From positions 186,001-250,000 of the forward strand of contig NZ_NOKQ01000196.1 of the NCBI RefSeq assembly GCF_002265435.1: a DNA stretch of 64,000 nucleotides. The letters are read 5' to 3'. The notes under the pieces were generated by a model. It ran no database searches, was not told where the DNA came from, and was given only the letters and a program-made list of their open reading frames with translations. Below are positions 27,550 through 36,053 of this stretch, in pieces. The translations under genes and the position numbers were made by a program. The stretch's first letter is position 1. The number at the start of each line of letters is the position of its first letter. The DNA is from Tetzosporium hominis (GTDB lineage: Bacteria; Bacillota; Bacilli; Bacillales_A; Planococcaceae).

Positions 27550-28578
27550 CTATTTCGCAAGACCGCGAATTGATTCTAAAATACTCTCAGCGCCAATACT
27601 TGCTGCAAACTCATCTTGAATCGGCACTGCGATTTCTTTAAATGGTGTTGTATCAATTTCATTAACTTCTCCACCGTCATTAAGCAGAATCTCTTTGTAT
27701 TCCTCTTCTTGAGCATATAAAGCTTCTCTTTCTGCTTCTGTAGCAGCAGTAGCTGCAGCAAGTAGGGCGTCTTGTTGTTCCGCAGTCATTTCATCAAACT
27801 TGTTGCCGTTCACTAGAAGCAATCGAGTCGTATAATCGTGAGCCGTTTCTGTTGTAAACTTCCCGTTGTCTGTTTTGTGATGATTTTGTTGTACATAGTA
27901 CGGATATGCATTTTCAGAAGAATCCACTACATTTTGTTGCAAGGCTTGGTATAATTCGCCCCATGCAACAGAAGTCGGAATAGCACCTACTTGTGTCCAG
28001 AAGTCTGAAACAACTCCAGAAGTTTGTGTACGAATTGTTAGACCCTTCGCGTCCTCAATTGAGTTCAATGGTTGTTTTCCGTAGTAATGGCGAACTCCAG
28101 CTGACCAGTAACCAACTACTTTAAAATCATTGTTTGATTTCTCGTTGATCAAAGCCGCTAGTTGCTCACCCACTTCGCCGTCTACGACTGCTTCCCAGTG
28201 CTCATAATCTTCAAACAGATAAGGAAGTGCCAACAAATCTACTTCTTTTACACCCGTTTGAGTCATAAATCCTGGCGATACAACCACTGCATCTGCAGCT
28301 CCGAGTTTCAACTTTTCTACTAGCTCGGACTCTTCAGTTCCAAGCGTTCCAGCATGTACTTCTACATCAAAATCTTCACTTGCACTTTCAAGCTCTTCTT
28401 CAAATTTGAGAAGACCTGTTTGATACGGGTTGTCAGGAGATGTTTGATTGTGAGCTACTAATAGCTTGATTTTTGTATCTGAACCCGATGAGTCGCCATC
28501 CGCTCCATTTCCACAAGCGGCCATTGTTAGAACAAGAGATGCAGTTAAAGCGAACTTCCCAAAAGTAATTGTCTTCAT
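27550..28578 (-). CDS. dctP: TRAP transporter substrate-binding lipoprotein
   Basis: The 342-aa DctP/SiaP-family protein has a lipoprotein signal (TMAACGNG, lipobox Cys at about 22). It carries the conserved signature GYWSAGVRHYYGKQPLNS, then GLTIRTQTSGV with the substrate-carboxylate Arg. It captures a sugar acid outside the cell and passes it to DctQM. SD GGGGAGGAA precedes the ATG. Confidence 0.94.
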   Translation of the reverse strand: MKTITFGKFALTASLVLTMAACGNGADGDSSGSDTKIKLLVAHNQTSPDNPYQTGLLKFEEELESASEDFDVEVHAGTLGTEESELVEKLKLGAADAVVVSPGFMTQTGVKEVDLLALPYLFEDYEHWEAVVDGEVGEQLAALINEKSNNDFKVVGYWSAGVRHYYGKQPLNSIEDAKGLTIRTQTSGVVSDFWTQVGAIPTSVAWGELYQALQQNVVDSSENAYPYYVQQNHHKTDNGKFTTETAHDYTTRLLLVNGNKFDEMTAEQQDALLAAATAATEAEREALYAQEEEYKEILLNDGGEVNEIDTTPFKEIAVPIQDEFAASIGAESILESIRGLAK

Positions 28579-28599
28579 TAGTATTTCCTCCCCAGTAAG

Positions 28600-29151
28600 T
28601 TAGATGTTTGTATGTTGTTGTTTCAGTGCTTCATTAGTGAACTCTTTATTTTCACGATTTAAGTAAATGACTAAGCTATCAAGTAACAGATGTGCTGATT
28701 GATCAAACTGATTCCCGAGTGGCTGAATCGTCGTTGGTTCATGTGCAAGACGTTTTTTAGTCGCAGCCGGTATCAGCGCCACATGTCGATAGCGCTCATT
28801 TGTTTGAAACTCCGGATTCGCAGTGACGAGCAAGCTTATTGCCCCTAGAGCATTCGCCGTCTCGACAATATGCTTTGAAGCAACGGATTCTCCTGAGCCT
28901 GATAACACGAGTAAGACGTCGTCCCTACTTATACTTGGCGTTGTCGTCTCTCCTACGATGAAGACAGTGTAGCCAGCGTGCATCAAACGCATTCCAAACG
29001 CCTTGACCATCAGACCCGAGCGTCCCTCTCCGTATAAGAACAGTCTCCGCTGCTTCTGTATGTAAGACTCCATCTGAGTAAAGGCTGACCAGTCTGTTGA
29101 CTCGATCACCTGACGAATTTCTTCAATCACTACCAAAGATTCATTTGGCAT
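28600..29151 (-). CDS. hxlB: SIS-domain 6-phospho-3-hexuloisomerase-like protein
   Basis: The 183-aa SIS protein has FLYGEGRSGLMVKAFGMRL (sugar-phosphate loop) and VLSGSGESVASKHIVETA, as in HxlB/PHI enzymes that interconvert 3-hexulose 6-phosphate and fructose 6-phosphate. The start overlaps the hxlA stop by 11 bp. In this sugar-acid context it may act on the product of its neighbour rather than in formaldehyde fixation. Confidence 0.88.
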   Translation of the reverse strand: MPNESLVVIEEIRQVIESTDWSAFTQMESYIQKQRRLFLYGEGRSGLMVKAFGMRLMHAGYTVFIVGETTTPSISRDDVLLVLSGSGESVASKHIVETANALGAISLLVTANPEFQTNERYRHVALIPAATKKRLAHEPTTIQPLGNQFDQSAHLLLDSLVIYLNRENKEFTNEALKQQHTNI

Positions 29152-29776
29152 GCCGCTTCACTTCCTCTCGGATTTCTTGTGCTGCTACTGCTGGATGTTC
29201 GGACTTTGTAATGGCACTCCCTACAATAATGATTGCAGGTTGATAGTGACTTAGACTTGAGATGTCTTCTTTAGAAATCCCACCTGAAAGAACGAGATGA
29301 ATGTCTTTTAAATCCTGATAAGGTGCGAACAATTCATCTGACCAACGACTTTCTTTCTGTTGATCGATGGGAATGTGAATGTTAAAGTAGCGAACTCCTA
29401 ATCCGTATAATTCTTGAATTCTATTTGAATCGTGACAATTCATCATGTCGAGGTAAACCGATTTAGTAAAATGCCGAGAAACATCGATTACGTCCTTTAT
29501 GGTCGTATTCGATGCAAAACTCATGACTGTCGTCCAGTCTGCTCCCGCCTCAAACACTTGCTCCGCTTCAGCCTTCCCCGCATCACATGTCTTCATGTCT
29601 GCAAGTACTGAAAGTCCGGGATAACTTTCTTTCATCTCTTTCACAAACTCCATACCGTATTGCTTGATGACACCGCTTCCAATCTCCACCATGTCAATCC
29701 ACTCTCGTGTCTGTTCGACCAGTTCGTGACATTGGGCTTTCGTGAGTCGGTCTAATGCGAGCTGTATTTTTGTCAT
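29141..29776 (-). CDS. hxlA: HPS/KGPDC family orotidine-decarboxylase-like enzyme
   Basis: The 211-aa TIM barrel has VEIGSGVIKQYG, LADMKTCDAGKAEAEQ and VLSGGISKEDI. The family holds 3-hexulose-6-phosphate synthase (HPS) and 3-keto-L-gulonate-6-phosphate decarboxylase (KGPDC). The DAGK and FEAGADWTTV segments lean to KGPDC, while HIPIDQQ resembles the HTGxDQQ of HPS. The neighbouring SIS isomerase favours an HPS/PHI-type couple; the TRAP transporter and KDG genes favour a sugar-acid decarboxylase. I leave the choice open. Confidence 0.85.
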   Translation of the reverse strand: MTKIQLALDRLTKAQCHELVEQTREWIDMVEIGSGVIKQYGMEFVKEMKESYPGLSVLADMKTCDAGKAEAEQVFEAGADWTTVMSFASNTTIKDVIDVSRHFTKSVYLDMMNCHDSNRIQELYGLGVRYFNIHIPIDQQKESRWSDELFAPYQDLKDIHLVLSGGISKEDISSLSHYQPAIIIVGSAITKSEHPAVAAQEIREEVKRHAK

Positions 29777-29789
29777 CGAATCCCCTCCC

Positions 29790-30782
29790 TTAGGTCGTTC
29801 CCCGAATAATCAATTGAGGCTCATAATAAATGACTTCATTTTTCACTTCTTTTTGATGGATCAAATCGAGTAACGTTGTTGCAGCTTGCGTTCCCATTTG
29901 AAAAGCAGGTTGCGCGATAGCGGTAAGCTCAGGTTTGATAAACGTGCTGAACGTTGTATCATCAATACTAATCAATGCAATGTCAGTCGGAATCATCAGC
30001 TGTTCATTTTGAATGACGTGGAAAATTTCAAATAACGCCAGATCATTCCCAGCAATAATGGCATCTATCTTTTGTTGTTGAAGAAGTGATTTCAACTCAA
30101 GTTGAATTTCTTCTAATGGCCTGCTCAGCACATGCACCTGGGAACCGTCCATCCCAATCTCTTTGGTATAGTCAACAAAAGCATCGACTCGGACTTTACG
30201 AGGATAGACTTGGTTGATAGCATTTGTGACTAGAAGTACGGATTCATAGCCTCTCTCTCGTAGATGATCTACAGCGAGTTGCACAGCCTTTTTGTTATCA
30301 AGTAGTAGTGCCGGCATGGTCACTTCAGGTAAAAGCCGATCTAGAAAGACCACGGGAAACTCTGTAGACTCAAGTTCTTTATAAAGATCTAGGTTTCCTC
30401 CAGTTGGGAAGACGATAAGGCCGTCCACTTGTTTGTCTCGAAGCATCTGAATGTACTTCATTTCTTTTTCCGGCATATCATCCGCGTTACATACGATGAC
30501 ATGAAAATCTTGTTCATGACACACGTCTTCAATGGCTCGAATGACTTGCGTCGAAAAATTATGAAGTATGTTCGAAACAATTACGCCTATCGTAAAAGTC
30601 GTTTTTTGTTTCAGAGATCTAGCAATGGTATTTGGTCGGTAGTTCAATTCTTTGATGGCAAGTTCGATTTTTTTCTTTGTCTCTAAGGACATGTATTCAT
30701 ACCGGTTATTGATGTACTGAGAAACTGTACTTTTGGAAACTCCAGCTTCATTTGCTACATCCATCATGGTAATTTTTTTCAT
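29790..30782 (-). CDS. LacI-family repressor of the sugar-acid operon
   Basis: The 330-aa regulator has an N-terminal helix-turn-helix MMDVANEAGVSKSTVSQYIN and hinge NTIARSL, followed by a periplasmic-binding-protein-like sensor domain. The start is the ATG after GGAGGA; 29 further in-frame codons upstream would cross the operator and are not used. It is the first gene of its own operon and probably autoregulates through the palindrome 36 bp upstream. The inducer is likely a sugar acid or its phosphate. Confidence 0.93.
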   Translation of the reverse strand: MKKITMMDVANEAGVSKSTVSQYINNRYEYMSLETKKKIELAIKELNYRPNTIARSLKQKTTFTIGVIVSNILHNFSTQVIRAIEDVCHEQDFHVIVCNADDMPEKEMKYIQMLRDKQVDGLIVFPTGGNLDLYKELESTEFPVVFLDRLLPEVTMPALLLDNKKAVQLAVDHLRERGYESVLLVTNAINQVYPRKVRVDAFVDYTKEIGMDGSQVHVLSRPLEEIQLELKSLLQQQKIDAIIAGNDLALFEIFHVIQNEQLMIPTDIALISIDDTTFSTFIKPELTAIAQPAFQMGTQAATTLLDLIHQKEVKNEVIYYEPQLIIRGTT

Positions 30783-30817
30783 CTTGCCGTCCTCCGCTTC
30801 TTCCTGTACCGATTTAG

Positions 30818-30829
30818 TAAACCGGTTTA
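30818..30829. promoter_or_regulatory. LacI-type operator palindrome
   Basis: TAAACCGGTTTA is a perfect 12-bp palindrome with a central CCGG, typical of LacI-family operators. It lies just downstream of the predicted transcription start of the lacI-hxlAB-dctPQM-kdgKA operon, where a bound repressor would block initiation. Confidence 0.8.
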
Positions 30830-30846
30830 GTAACTCCTTAGTAGCC

Positions 30847-30876
30847 AGTATAAATGAAAGCCCTTTCAAATTACAA
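30847..30876 (-). promoter_or_regulatory. Promoter of the sugar-acid operon with a cre site inside
   Basis: Minus strand: -35 TTGTAA (30871-30876), 18-bp spacer, -10 TATACT (30847-30852). Inside the spacer TGAAAGGGCTTTCA (30855-30868) differs by one base from the perfect palindromic CcpA cre site TGAAAGCGCTTTCA. This predicts direct catabolite repression by promoter occlusion. Confidence 0.75.
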
Positions 30877-30940
30877 GAGTTTTTTCACAATTTTTATTTT
30901 TTCGTTTGTGTGGTTTCGTTAGAAAGGGGGGTGTGGAATT

Positions 30941-31034
30941 AGGGGTTGGATTCTGGGGTGGTGGATTGGATCGTGCCAGCATCGGGATGTATCGTGCCAA
31001 CATCAATCATTCGCGACAACCTCGCTCCTCCTCC
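30941..31034. repeat. 21-bp tandem repeat tract, family 4 (ATCGTGCCARCATC type)
   Basis: Units GATTCTGGGGTGGTGG, ATCGTGCCAGCATCGGG, ATCGTGCCAACATCAATC and CGCGACAACCTCGC are spaced 21 bp. The tract lies 19 bp beyond the TPR gene terminator, in the gap between that gene and the lacI promoter. Confidence 0.75.
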
Positions 31035-31052
31035 TAAAAATACCTCAGAGAC

Positions 31053-31080
31053 AAAAAAGAACCTTGCCGCAGCAAGGTTC
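31053..31080 (-). terminator. Terminator of the TPR/C39 gene
   Basis: Perfect stem GAACCTTGC/GCAAGGTTC with tetraloop, followed on the minus strand by six T. Confidence 0.92.
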
Positions 31081-31097
31081 TTCCTCTTTCTATTAAC

Positions 31098-34000
31098 TTA
31101 CAACAACCCCACCAACAGTTCATCCTCTTCCGCCAGCGCTTCAAACATTCCGTCGTGATCCTTAGCCAAAACGCTTCGGAGCAACTTACGTGCAGTGTTC
31201 TTGTTACCAAGTAGCACTTCGACTCGAGCTCGTTCGAAACGAGACGCGTCGTATTGATTGGAATCCGGCCCAAACGAATCAAGCAATGCAATTGCTGCAT
31301 CGGTGTCTCCTAAATCGACGAATGCAACAGCGCGCTCAATGCGGAAGTCTTCGTGTTCTAGGACAAGGGCTGGCATGCGGTCTGTGAATGCTTTTAAATG
31401 TGGTCCTGATTTTTCTTCGTGCCAAAACTGGAGAGATTTCCAGATCATCGAGTAGAATTCGACATAATATGGATTCACAGCCAGTCCGCGCTCCAACACT
31501 TCGATGGCACCTTTAAAGTCTTCGTGTCCTGCCAAGTATTCTGCCCAGATATCGTAAAGTGGGAGGTCGTCCGGCGTGCGCTCGACCAACGAGACGATGC
31601 GTTTCTCAAATTCCGCGATATCTTTTGGTTTCGCTTTCTCTTTGATTTTCTCGCCGTAAGCAAATGTCAGCATGCGCTCGACATCTAGATTCTCCCCGTT
31701 CGAATAAGGCAGCAACACGATTTCAGCTTCGTCCGGCATGTGCGTGTTCATGTGGAACTCCGCGAGCTGAAGAGCCAATGCGACATTCTTTGGATTGCGC
31801 TTGAGGGCCGTATCATAGAACGCGAAGGCATGCCCACTATAGAAGAACATCTTGGCTCTCAGTTTTAGTGCAGCAAGGCCGGTCTCTTCCTCTTCCATCA
31901 TCGCAAGGAAATGCTCACTCAGTTCCTTGGCAACGTGCGGAAGATGGTGATTTAACTGGGCTCTTGGGAACTTTCTCATATAATGCTCGAGGAACATCAT
32001 CTTTTTGGATTGCTTCAAGGCCTCTACAAAATGCTCCGCATACTCTGGATTTTCCGGGTTTTTCTTCATCAAATCTCTGATGTAGTTTAGCGCCAGTTTT
32101 GCACGACCCGTAGCAAACAGGAACTGTACATATTCGAACTGCGAAGCATAGGCTCCTGGTTCGTTGCGAGCTTTCAGCAAAAATTCTTCTGCCGCTTCGA
32201 CATCGTCTGCCGCATGAGCAAGAGCTGCCTTCACGACATACCACCACTCCGGATTCACTTTGTTTCTAAGCGAATCGATGTAGTGAGAAAATTCTTCGAT
32301 TTTATTCTCCTCAAATGCCGCGATGACGATCGCATCGTGTCTAAACAGTTGATAGCTGTCTTGATAGCCGAAGTAGCCGATCTGCAGAACTGCTTCGTAA
32401 TCTTCACGTACCATGAACAACTGGATGAGAGCCTGAATTCCTTCTTCGTGATGCGGCATCACAAGCAACAAACGTTTCAGTCGCGCCAGCAGCTCGTCTT
32501 CATTCTCTTCGTTCAGATCCACCATTTTAGCGAGTTGGTTCAACGCGACGTGGTTTCCTGCCTGTTCATACAACGCTCTCGCAACATCGCGTGTTCCCAT
32601 CTGTTCATGAATCTGCCCCTCGAGTGCCAGGAGTTCTGGTGTCGTCTCACGAGACCGTATCGCAACAAACGTATCAAGCGTCCGTGCGAATAGAGCCGGT
32701 TCGTTGGAGAAGTCCACGTAATGAATCGCTAGGTCTTCTAGCTCATCCCCAGTCGCTTGCTCCATTAACTGCTCCAGTCGACTCATGACACTACGTTTAA
32801 TGTCCAGATCATGAAGATTTTGATGGACAAACTGCGCCACTTCGAAGAGGTTCGACCGACCCTCTTTCGCTAAACAAGCCTCTACTACTGCAACTGCAGC
32901 TACTGTATCTTCCTGAAGGAGTAGAATGCGAGCGATGGACAACTGAATGTCGACATCATCCGATTGCAGCTCGCTTGCCTTTCGGTACAGGTCGAGCGCA
33001 AGTTCATAATTCTCCTGTTCCGCCTCTAGATCAGCAAGCACTGTATAGAGAGCAATGGCTTTAGGAAGGCTCTTAATTCCTTCTTGAAGCACGTTGCGGC
33101 TACGGTCTGAATCGCTCGAATAGATTTCGGCCATGCGAATATACGCAAACGGTTCATTCGGATCGAGTTCAAGCGACTTGCGATAGAGCTTCTCGGCCTC
33201 CTCCGTGCGTTCCTGGAACTGGCGAGCTCGTGCCATTTCGTAGACTGCATAGGCATCGGTCTCATCTTCCTTGGCAATCGATTCAAAGCGTTTGTACGCT
33301 TCTTCATACGCACCGTTGTCGAAGTAGACCAGTGCTTCTGTTGCGCGAACGAACATATCTTTTGGCGCCATACGCATAGCGACGTCCGTCCGGCGGTAAG
33401 CACGCATTCCTGAATCCAACTGCATATCGATTCGAGCGAGATAGCTGTAGGCAATCGGCTGATACGGACTCGATTCTATCGATTTATAAAGGGCCTTCTC
33501 CGCGTAGCTCAACTCACCGAGCTTCAAGTGACTGACGGCTTTCATAAACAGCGCATTTGAATTGTCTCCAAGGCCTTTAAACTTCAGCATTTCTAGGGCT
33601 TTATCGAACTCATCTTTCCAGTAGTAGTAGTGGCCTTTCAGCAATTTGACGTTTACGTGCTCCGCTCCAAATCTTTCTTCTACTAATGCCAACCACTTTT
33701 CTGAAATCTCATCTGGCACATCGTTCGAGTGCGATAAGATCCCCATGACGGCAGCCGCTACGTCTGTCGGGTGCTTCTCAAAATAGGTCACGATATGTGT
33801 GCACTGCGCCTCGTCTTCTGACGTATTACTATGAAGTTCGGCTAGCGTCTCGTGCTCTTCAAGATTAACCCAATCCCGGACAAACGCTTTGTCTTTCGGG
33901 AAGAAGACGAGGCTCAGATTGTCTCGCAGTTGATAGGCCGTTTTCAAACGGTCATAGCGCAAGTTGAACGGATGGACTTCGTTCGGATCTTGGATCTTTA

Positions 34001-35204
34001 GCGTCTGCAATCGGTCATCATAACCAACGACGACCTGAACATGTGCGTTCATCTCGACGAGCGTGCTGAGCATGACAGGAACTCCGGCATCGAGAAGCTT
34101 CTTATAAAGCTCCACGGTTCCTTTGAAGAACAGGCTCTCGTATCCAATCGACTCCATATACTCACGCGCGTGATGTAGCTGTGTCCCTTGGTCTTCTTTC
34201 ACGGCACGGGCGATGACTTCTTGCTCTTCGTTCTGACCAAACGCCTGCAGAATGACGGCTAGCGATGCGGGAACGCAGTAGTTCACTTTCTGGACTGGTT
34301 GCTTGAGATCCAGTAACACGCGTTTCCCTTCTGCGTCTGCAGTGACGTCTTTATAAGGATGCCCTTTGAAATAATCTGGGTATTTCTTTACGTGCGAAAC
34401 GAGTTCTTCCAGACAATCCAATTTGTAGAGAATGTGTGCTTCAATCGTGACAAATGAATGTTTCAAATGATGATACGGATTATTGGCGTTGACTAGGCGA
34501 AGCTCTTCTAAAGCTTGCTCGAGCTGGCCAGCAAGATAAAGTGGTGACACGCGTTCAGCTCTCAGAACGAACGAATCCGGATTCTGTTCGACAAGAGTCG
34601 TTAAGTAGTAGAGCGATTTCTCCGGCTGGCCTTCTTGCAGATACAAGTCCGCAAGCATTAAATCGAGACGGTGCTGCTTCTGCGCGCGTTCTTCTTCTGC
34701 TAGCGATTCGATTAGAACGATGGCTTCTTCGCGCTCCATCTTGTCCATCAAGAAGTGCGCTTTATAGAGCGGCGTTAGACTGCCAAGTTTTTCAAGCAAG
34801 CGGTGCTGCTCTTCCACTTCTTCGTAGCGCATGAGTGCTCCATAAATACGCGCAAGGATTTGCGTCGCCTGCACTTGAAGCTCGTGAGGGATTGGTCCGT
34901 CGAGACTTTCGACGAACACGCGATTCACGATCAGCTCTTCTGCTTTGAAAAAGCGTCCAAAGTTCGCTTCGACTCCCGCTTGCCACAATGTCGTCAGTAG
35001 TGAATTGAACTTTTTATGGGCTTGGCGTTTCAGGAAATCGGCGTACTGCGCCATATGGTTTTCATAGGCTTGTTGAATCAACTCGTTGAAGTCGTCTTCT
35101 GTATGTAGCGTTCCGAGGAATTGTTTAAGTTGAGTTAGGGATTTCTTCTCCCATAGTCGTTCTACCGTCTGGATGAGGGCTTTTTCTACTGTCGATGTTG
35201 TCAT
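31098..35204 (-). CDS. Giant TPR protein with embedded C39-like cysteine peptidase domain
   Basis: The 1368-aa protein has no signal peptide or membrane helix. TPR-type helical repeats fill about residues 1-290 and 480-1368 (for example ALEMLKFKGLGDNSNALFMKA, split by many NPENPEY-type turns). Residues about 295-430 form a peptidase C39-like papain fold, with Cys310 in NYCVPASLAVIL, His388 in NAHVQVVVGYD and Asp406 in KIQDPNEVH. C39 domains usually process leader peptides of exported peptides, but no ABC exporter is nearby. Monocistronic with its own terminator. Activity and substrate are unknown; a cytoplasmic scaffold with proteolytic or degenerate peptidase function is the inference. Confidence 0.88.
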   Translation of the reverse strand: MTTSTVEKALIQTVERLWEKKSLTQLKQFLGTLHTEDDFNELIQQAYENHMAQYADFLKRQAHKKFNSLLTTLWQAGVEANFGRFFKAEELIVNRVFVESLDGPIPHELQVQATQILARIYGALMRYEEVEEQHRLLEKLGSLTPLYKAHFLMDKMEREEAIVLIESLAEEERAQKQHRLDLMLADLYLQEGQPEKSLYYLTTLVEQNPDSFVLRAERVSPLYLAGQLEQALEELRLVNANNPYHHLKHSFVTIEAHILYKLDCLEELVSHVKKYPDYFKGHPYKDVTADAEGKRVLLDLKQPVQKVNYCVPASLAVILQAFGQNEEQEVIARAVKEDQGTQLHHAREYMESIGYESLFFKGTVELYKKLLDAGVPVMLSTLVEMNAHVQVVVGYDDRLQTLKIQDPNEVHPFNLRYDRLKTAYQLRDNLSLVFFPKDKAFVRDWVNLEEHETLAELHSNTSEDEAQCTHIVTYFEKHPTDVAAAVMGILSHSNDVPDEISEKWLALVEERFGAEHVNVKLLKGHYYYWKDEFDKALEMLKFKGLGDNSNALFMKAVSHLKLGELSYAEKALYKSIESSPYQPIAYSYLARIDMQLDSGMRAYRRTDVAMRMAPKDMFVRATEALVYFDNGAYEEAYKRFESIAKEDETDAYAVYEMARARQFQERTEEAEKLYRKSLELDPNEPFAYIRMAEIYSSDSDRSRNVLQEGIKSLPKAIALYTVLADLEAEQENYELALDLYRKASELQSDDVDIQLSIARILLLQEDTVAAVAVVEACLAKEGRSNLFEVAQFVHQNLHDLDIKRSVMSRLEQLMEQATGDELEDLAIHYVDFSNEPALFARTLDTFVAIRSRETTPELLALEGQIHEQMGTRDVARALYEQAGNHVALNQLAKMVDLNEENEDELLARLKRLLLVMPHHEEGIQALIQLFMVREDYEAVLQIGYFGYQDSYQLFRHDAIVIAAFEENKIEEFSHYIDSLRNKVNPEWWYVVKAALAHAADDVEAAEEFLLKARNEPGAYASQFEYVQFLFATGRAKLALNYIRDLMKKNPENPEYAEHFVEALKQSKKMMFLEHYMRKFPRAQLNHHLPHVAKELSEHFLAMMEEEETGLAALKLRAKMFFYSGHAFAFYDTALKRNPKNVALALQLAEFHMNTHMPDEAEIVLLPYSNGENLDVERMLTFAYGEKIKEKAKPKDIAEFEKRIVSLVERTPDDLPLYDIWAEYLAGHEDFKGAIEVLERGLAVNPYYVEFYSMIWKSLQFWHEEKSGPHLKAFTDRMPALVLEHEDFRIERAVAFVDLGDTDAAIALLDSFGPDSNQYDASRFERARVEVLLGNKNTARKLLRSVLAKDHDGMFEALAEEDELLVGLL

Positions 35205-35332
35205 TCGTGGTCTCCGTTCGTGTGTTTTAAATGGTTTCTTTCTATCATACGACGGACGGCTGTAAAATTATAGAGATTTTTCTAACAATTTGGGGTGGGT
35301 GGATATCACATCTAAAAATTTTTCTTTCTTTT

Positions 35333-35362
35333 AAAAAAAGAGACCTACTTTATCCAGGTCTC
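35333..35362 (-). terminator. Terminator of the ATPase/Toprim pair
   Basis: Minus strand stem GAGACCT/AGGTCTC followed by seven T. Confidence 0.88.
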
Positions 35363-35414
35363 GTAAATTTCACATAAGTATGAACGGTTATAAGTCTACT
35401 AACTCAATAATTTA

Positions 35415-36053
35415 TTATAAATCAGAAATGAAATTTGTAAGAATATCCATAGCAGGATGCTCAAAATTCCAGTATCCCTTCTTTGCTCCAACCCCAACAC
35501 TACTTACTATATTTGGCATTGCACCAAGATAGACTTGACATCTGGCTTTAGAAATGTTTTTTGGTGTTTCAATACTTTTGGTTTCTAAACAGCTGAAAAA
35601 ATTATCTACACACTCCATGACAACATTATCTTGTTGAGTAACAATACATAAATCTTCCAGCATTGCACCAAAATTTGGGTCACCAGGCATTATGAATACT
35701 CCTACTTTGATATCTCCATCAATAGAGTAATTATTGGGCATTGTAGGATATGGTAAATCAATAGACTTCAAGATACCACAAACACTTTGAAATGCAGAAT
35801 CAAAATTTTCATCAGCATCCCTTACTATAGCCACTGATTCTACATTTTCCGAAAAGCCTGTCACTTTAACTAGTGCAGCCAATTTCGTTTTTAAATTTGA
35901 AATACCTTCAATATTAATAATCTGTAAATCATCGGAAATTCCTTTAGATTTAATTAACGCTTCAAAAAAATTAACTTCATCGTTACCTTCAACCAAAATC
36001 AGTTTGCTTTTTAAAATTTCCCCTTGATTATCTGGTAGTTTTTGGGGCATCAT
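35415..36053 (-). CDS. Toprim-like protein (DUF3226/DUF4435 type), partner of the ATPase
   Basis: The 212-aa protein has Toprim landmarks: LILVEGNDEVNFFEAL with the catalytic Glu (about residue 23) and the DxD motif AIVRDADENFD (about 76). GVFIMPGDPNFGAMLEDL follows. Such proteins accompany AAA ATPases in overcoming-lysogenization-defect (OLD)-like and PARIS-like defence systems, where the Toprim part is the nuclease effector. It overlaps the ATPase gene by 4 bp. The base composition is clearly more AT-rich than that of neighbours, a sign of transfer. Confidence 0.8.
   Translation of the reverse strand: MMPQKLPDNQGEILKSKLILVEGNDEVNFFEALIKSKGISDDLQIINIEGISNLKTKLAALVKVTGFSENVESVAIVRDADENFDSAFQSVCGILKSIDLPYPTMPNNYSIDGDIKVGVFIMPGDPNFGAMLEDLCIVTQQDNVVMECVDNFFSCLETKSIETPKNISKARCQVYLGAMPNIVSSVGVGAKKGYWNFEHPAMDILTNFISDL

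Noticed and set aside
28600-29776. Classic formaldehyde-fixation operon (hxlAB)
   Set aside because: The genes are embedded in a LacI/TRAP/KDG operon and no HxlR-type regulator is present, so formaldehyde detoxification cannot be assumed.
31053-31080. Fourth copy of the 126-bp element
   Set aside because: Only the hairpin core is similar; neither the GTACCTGTGC ends nor the arms are present.
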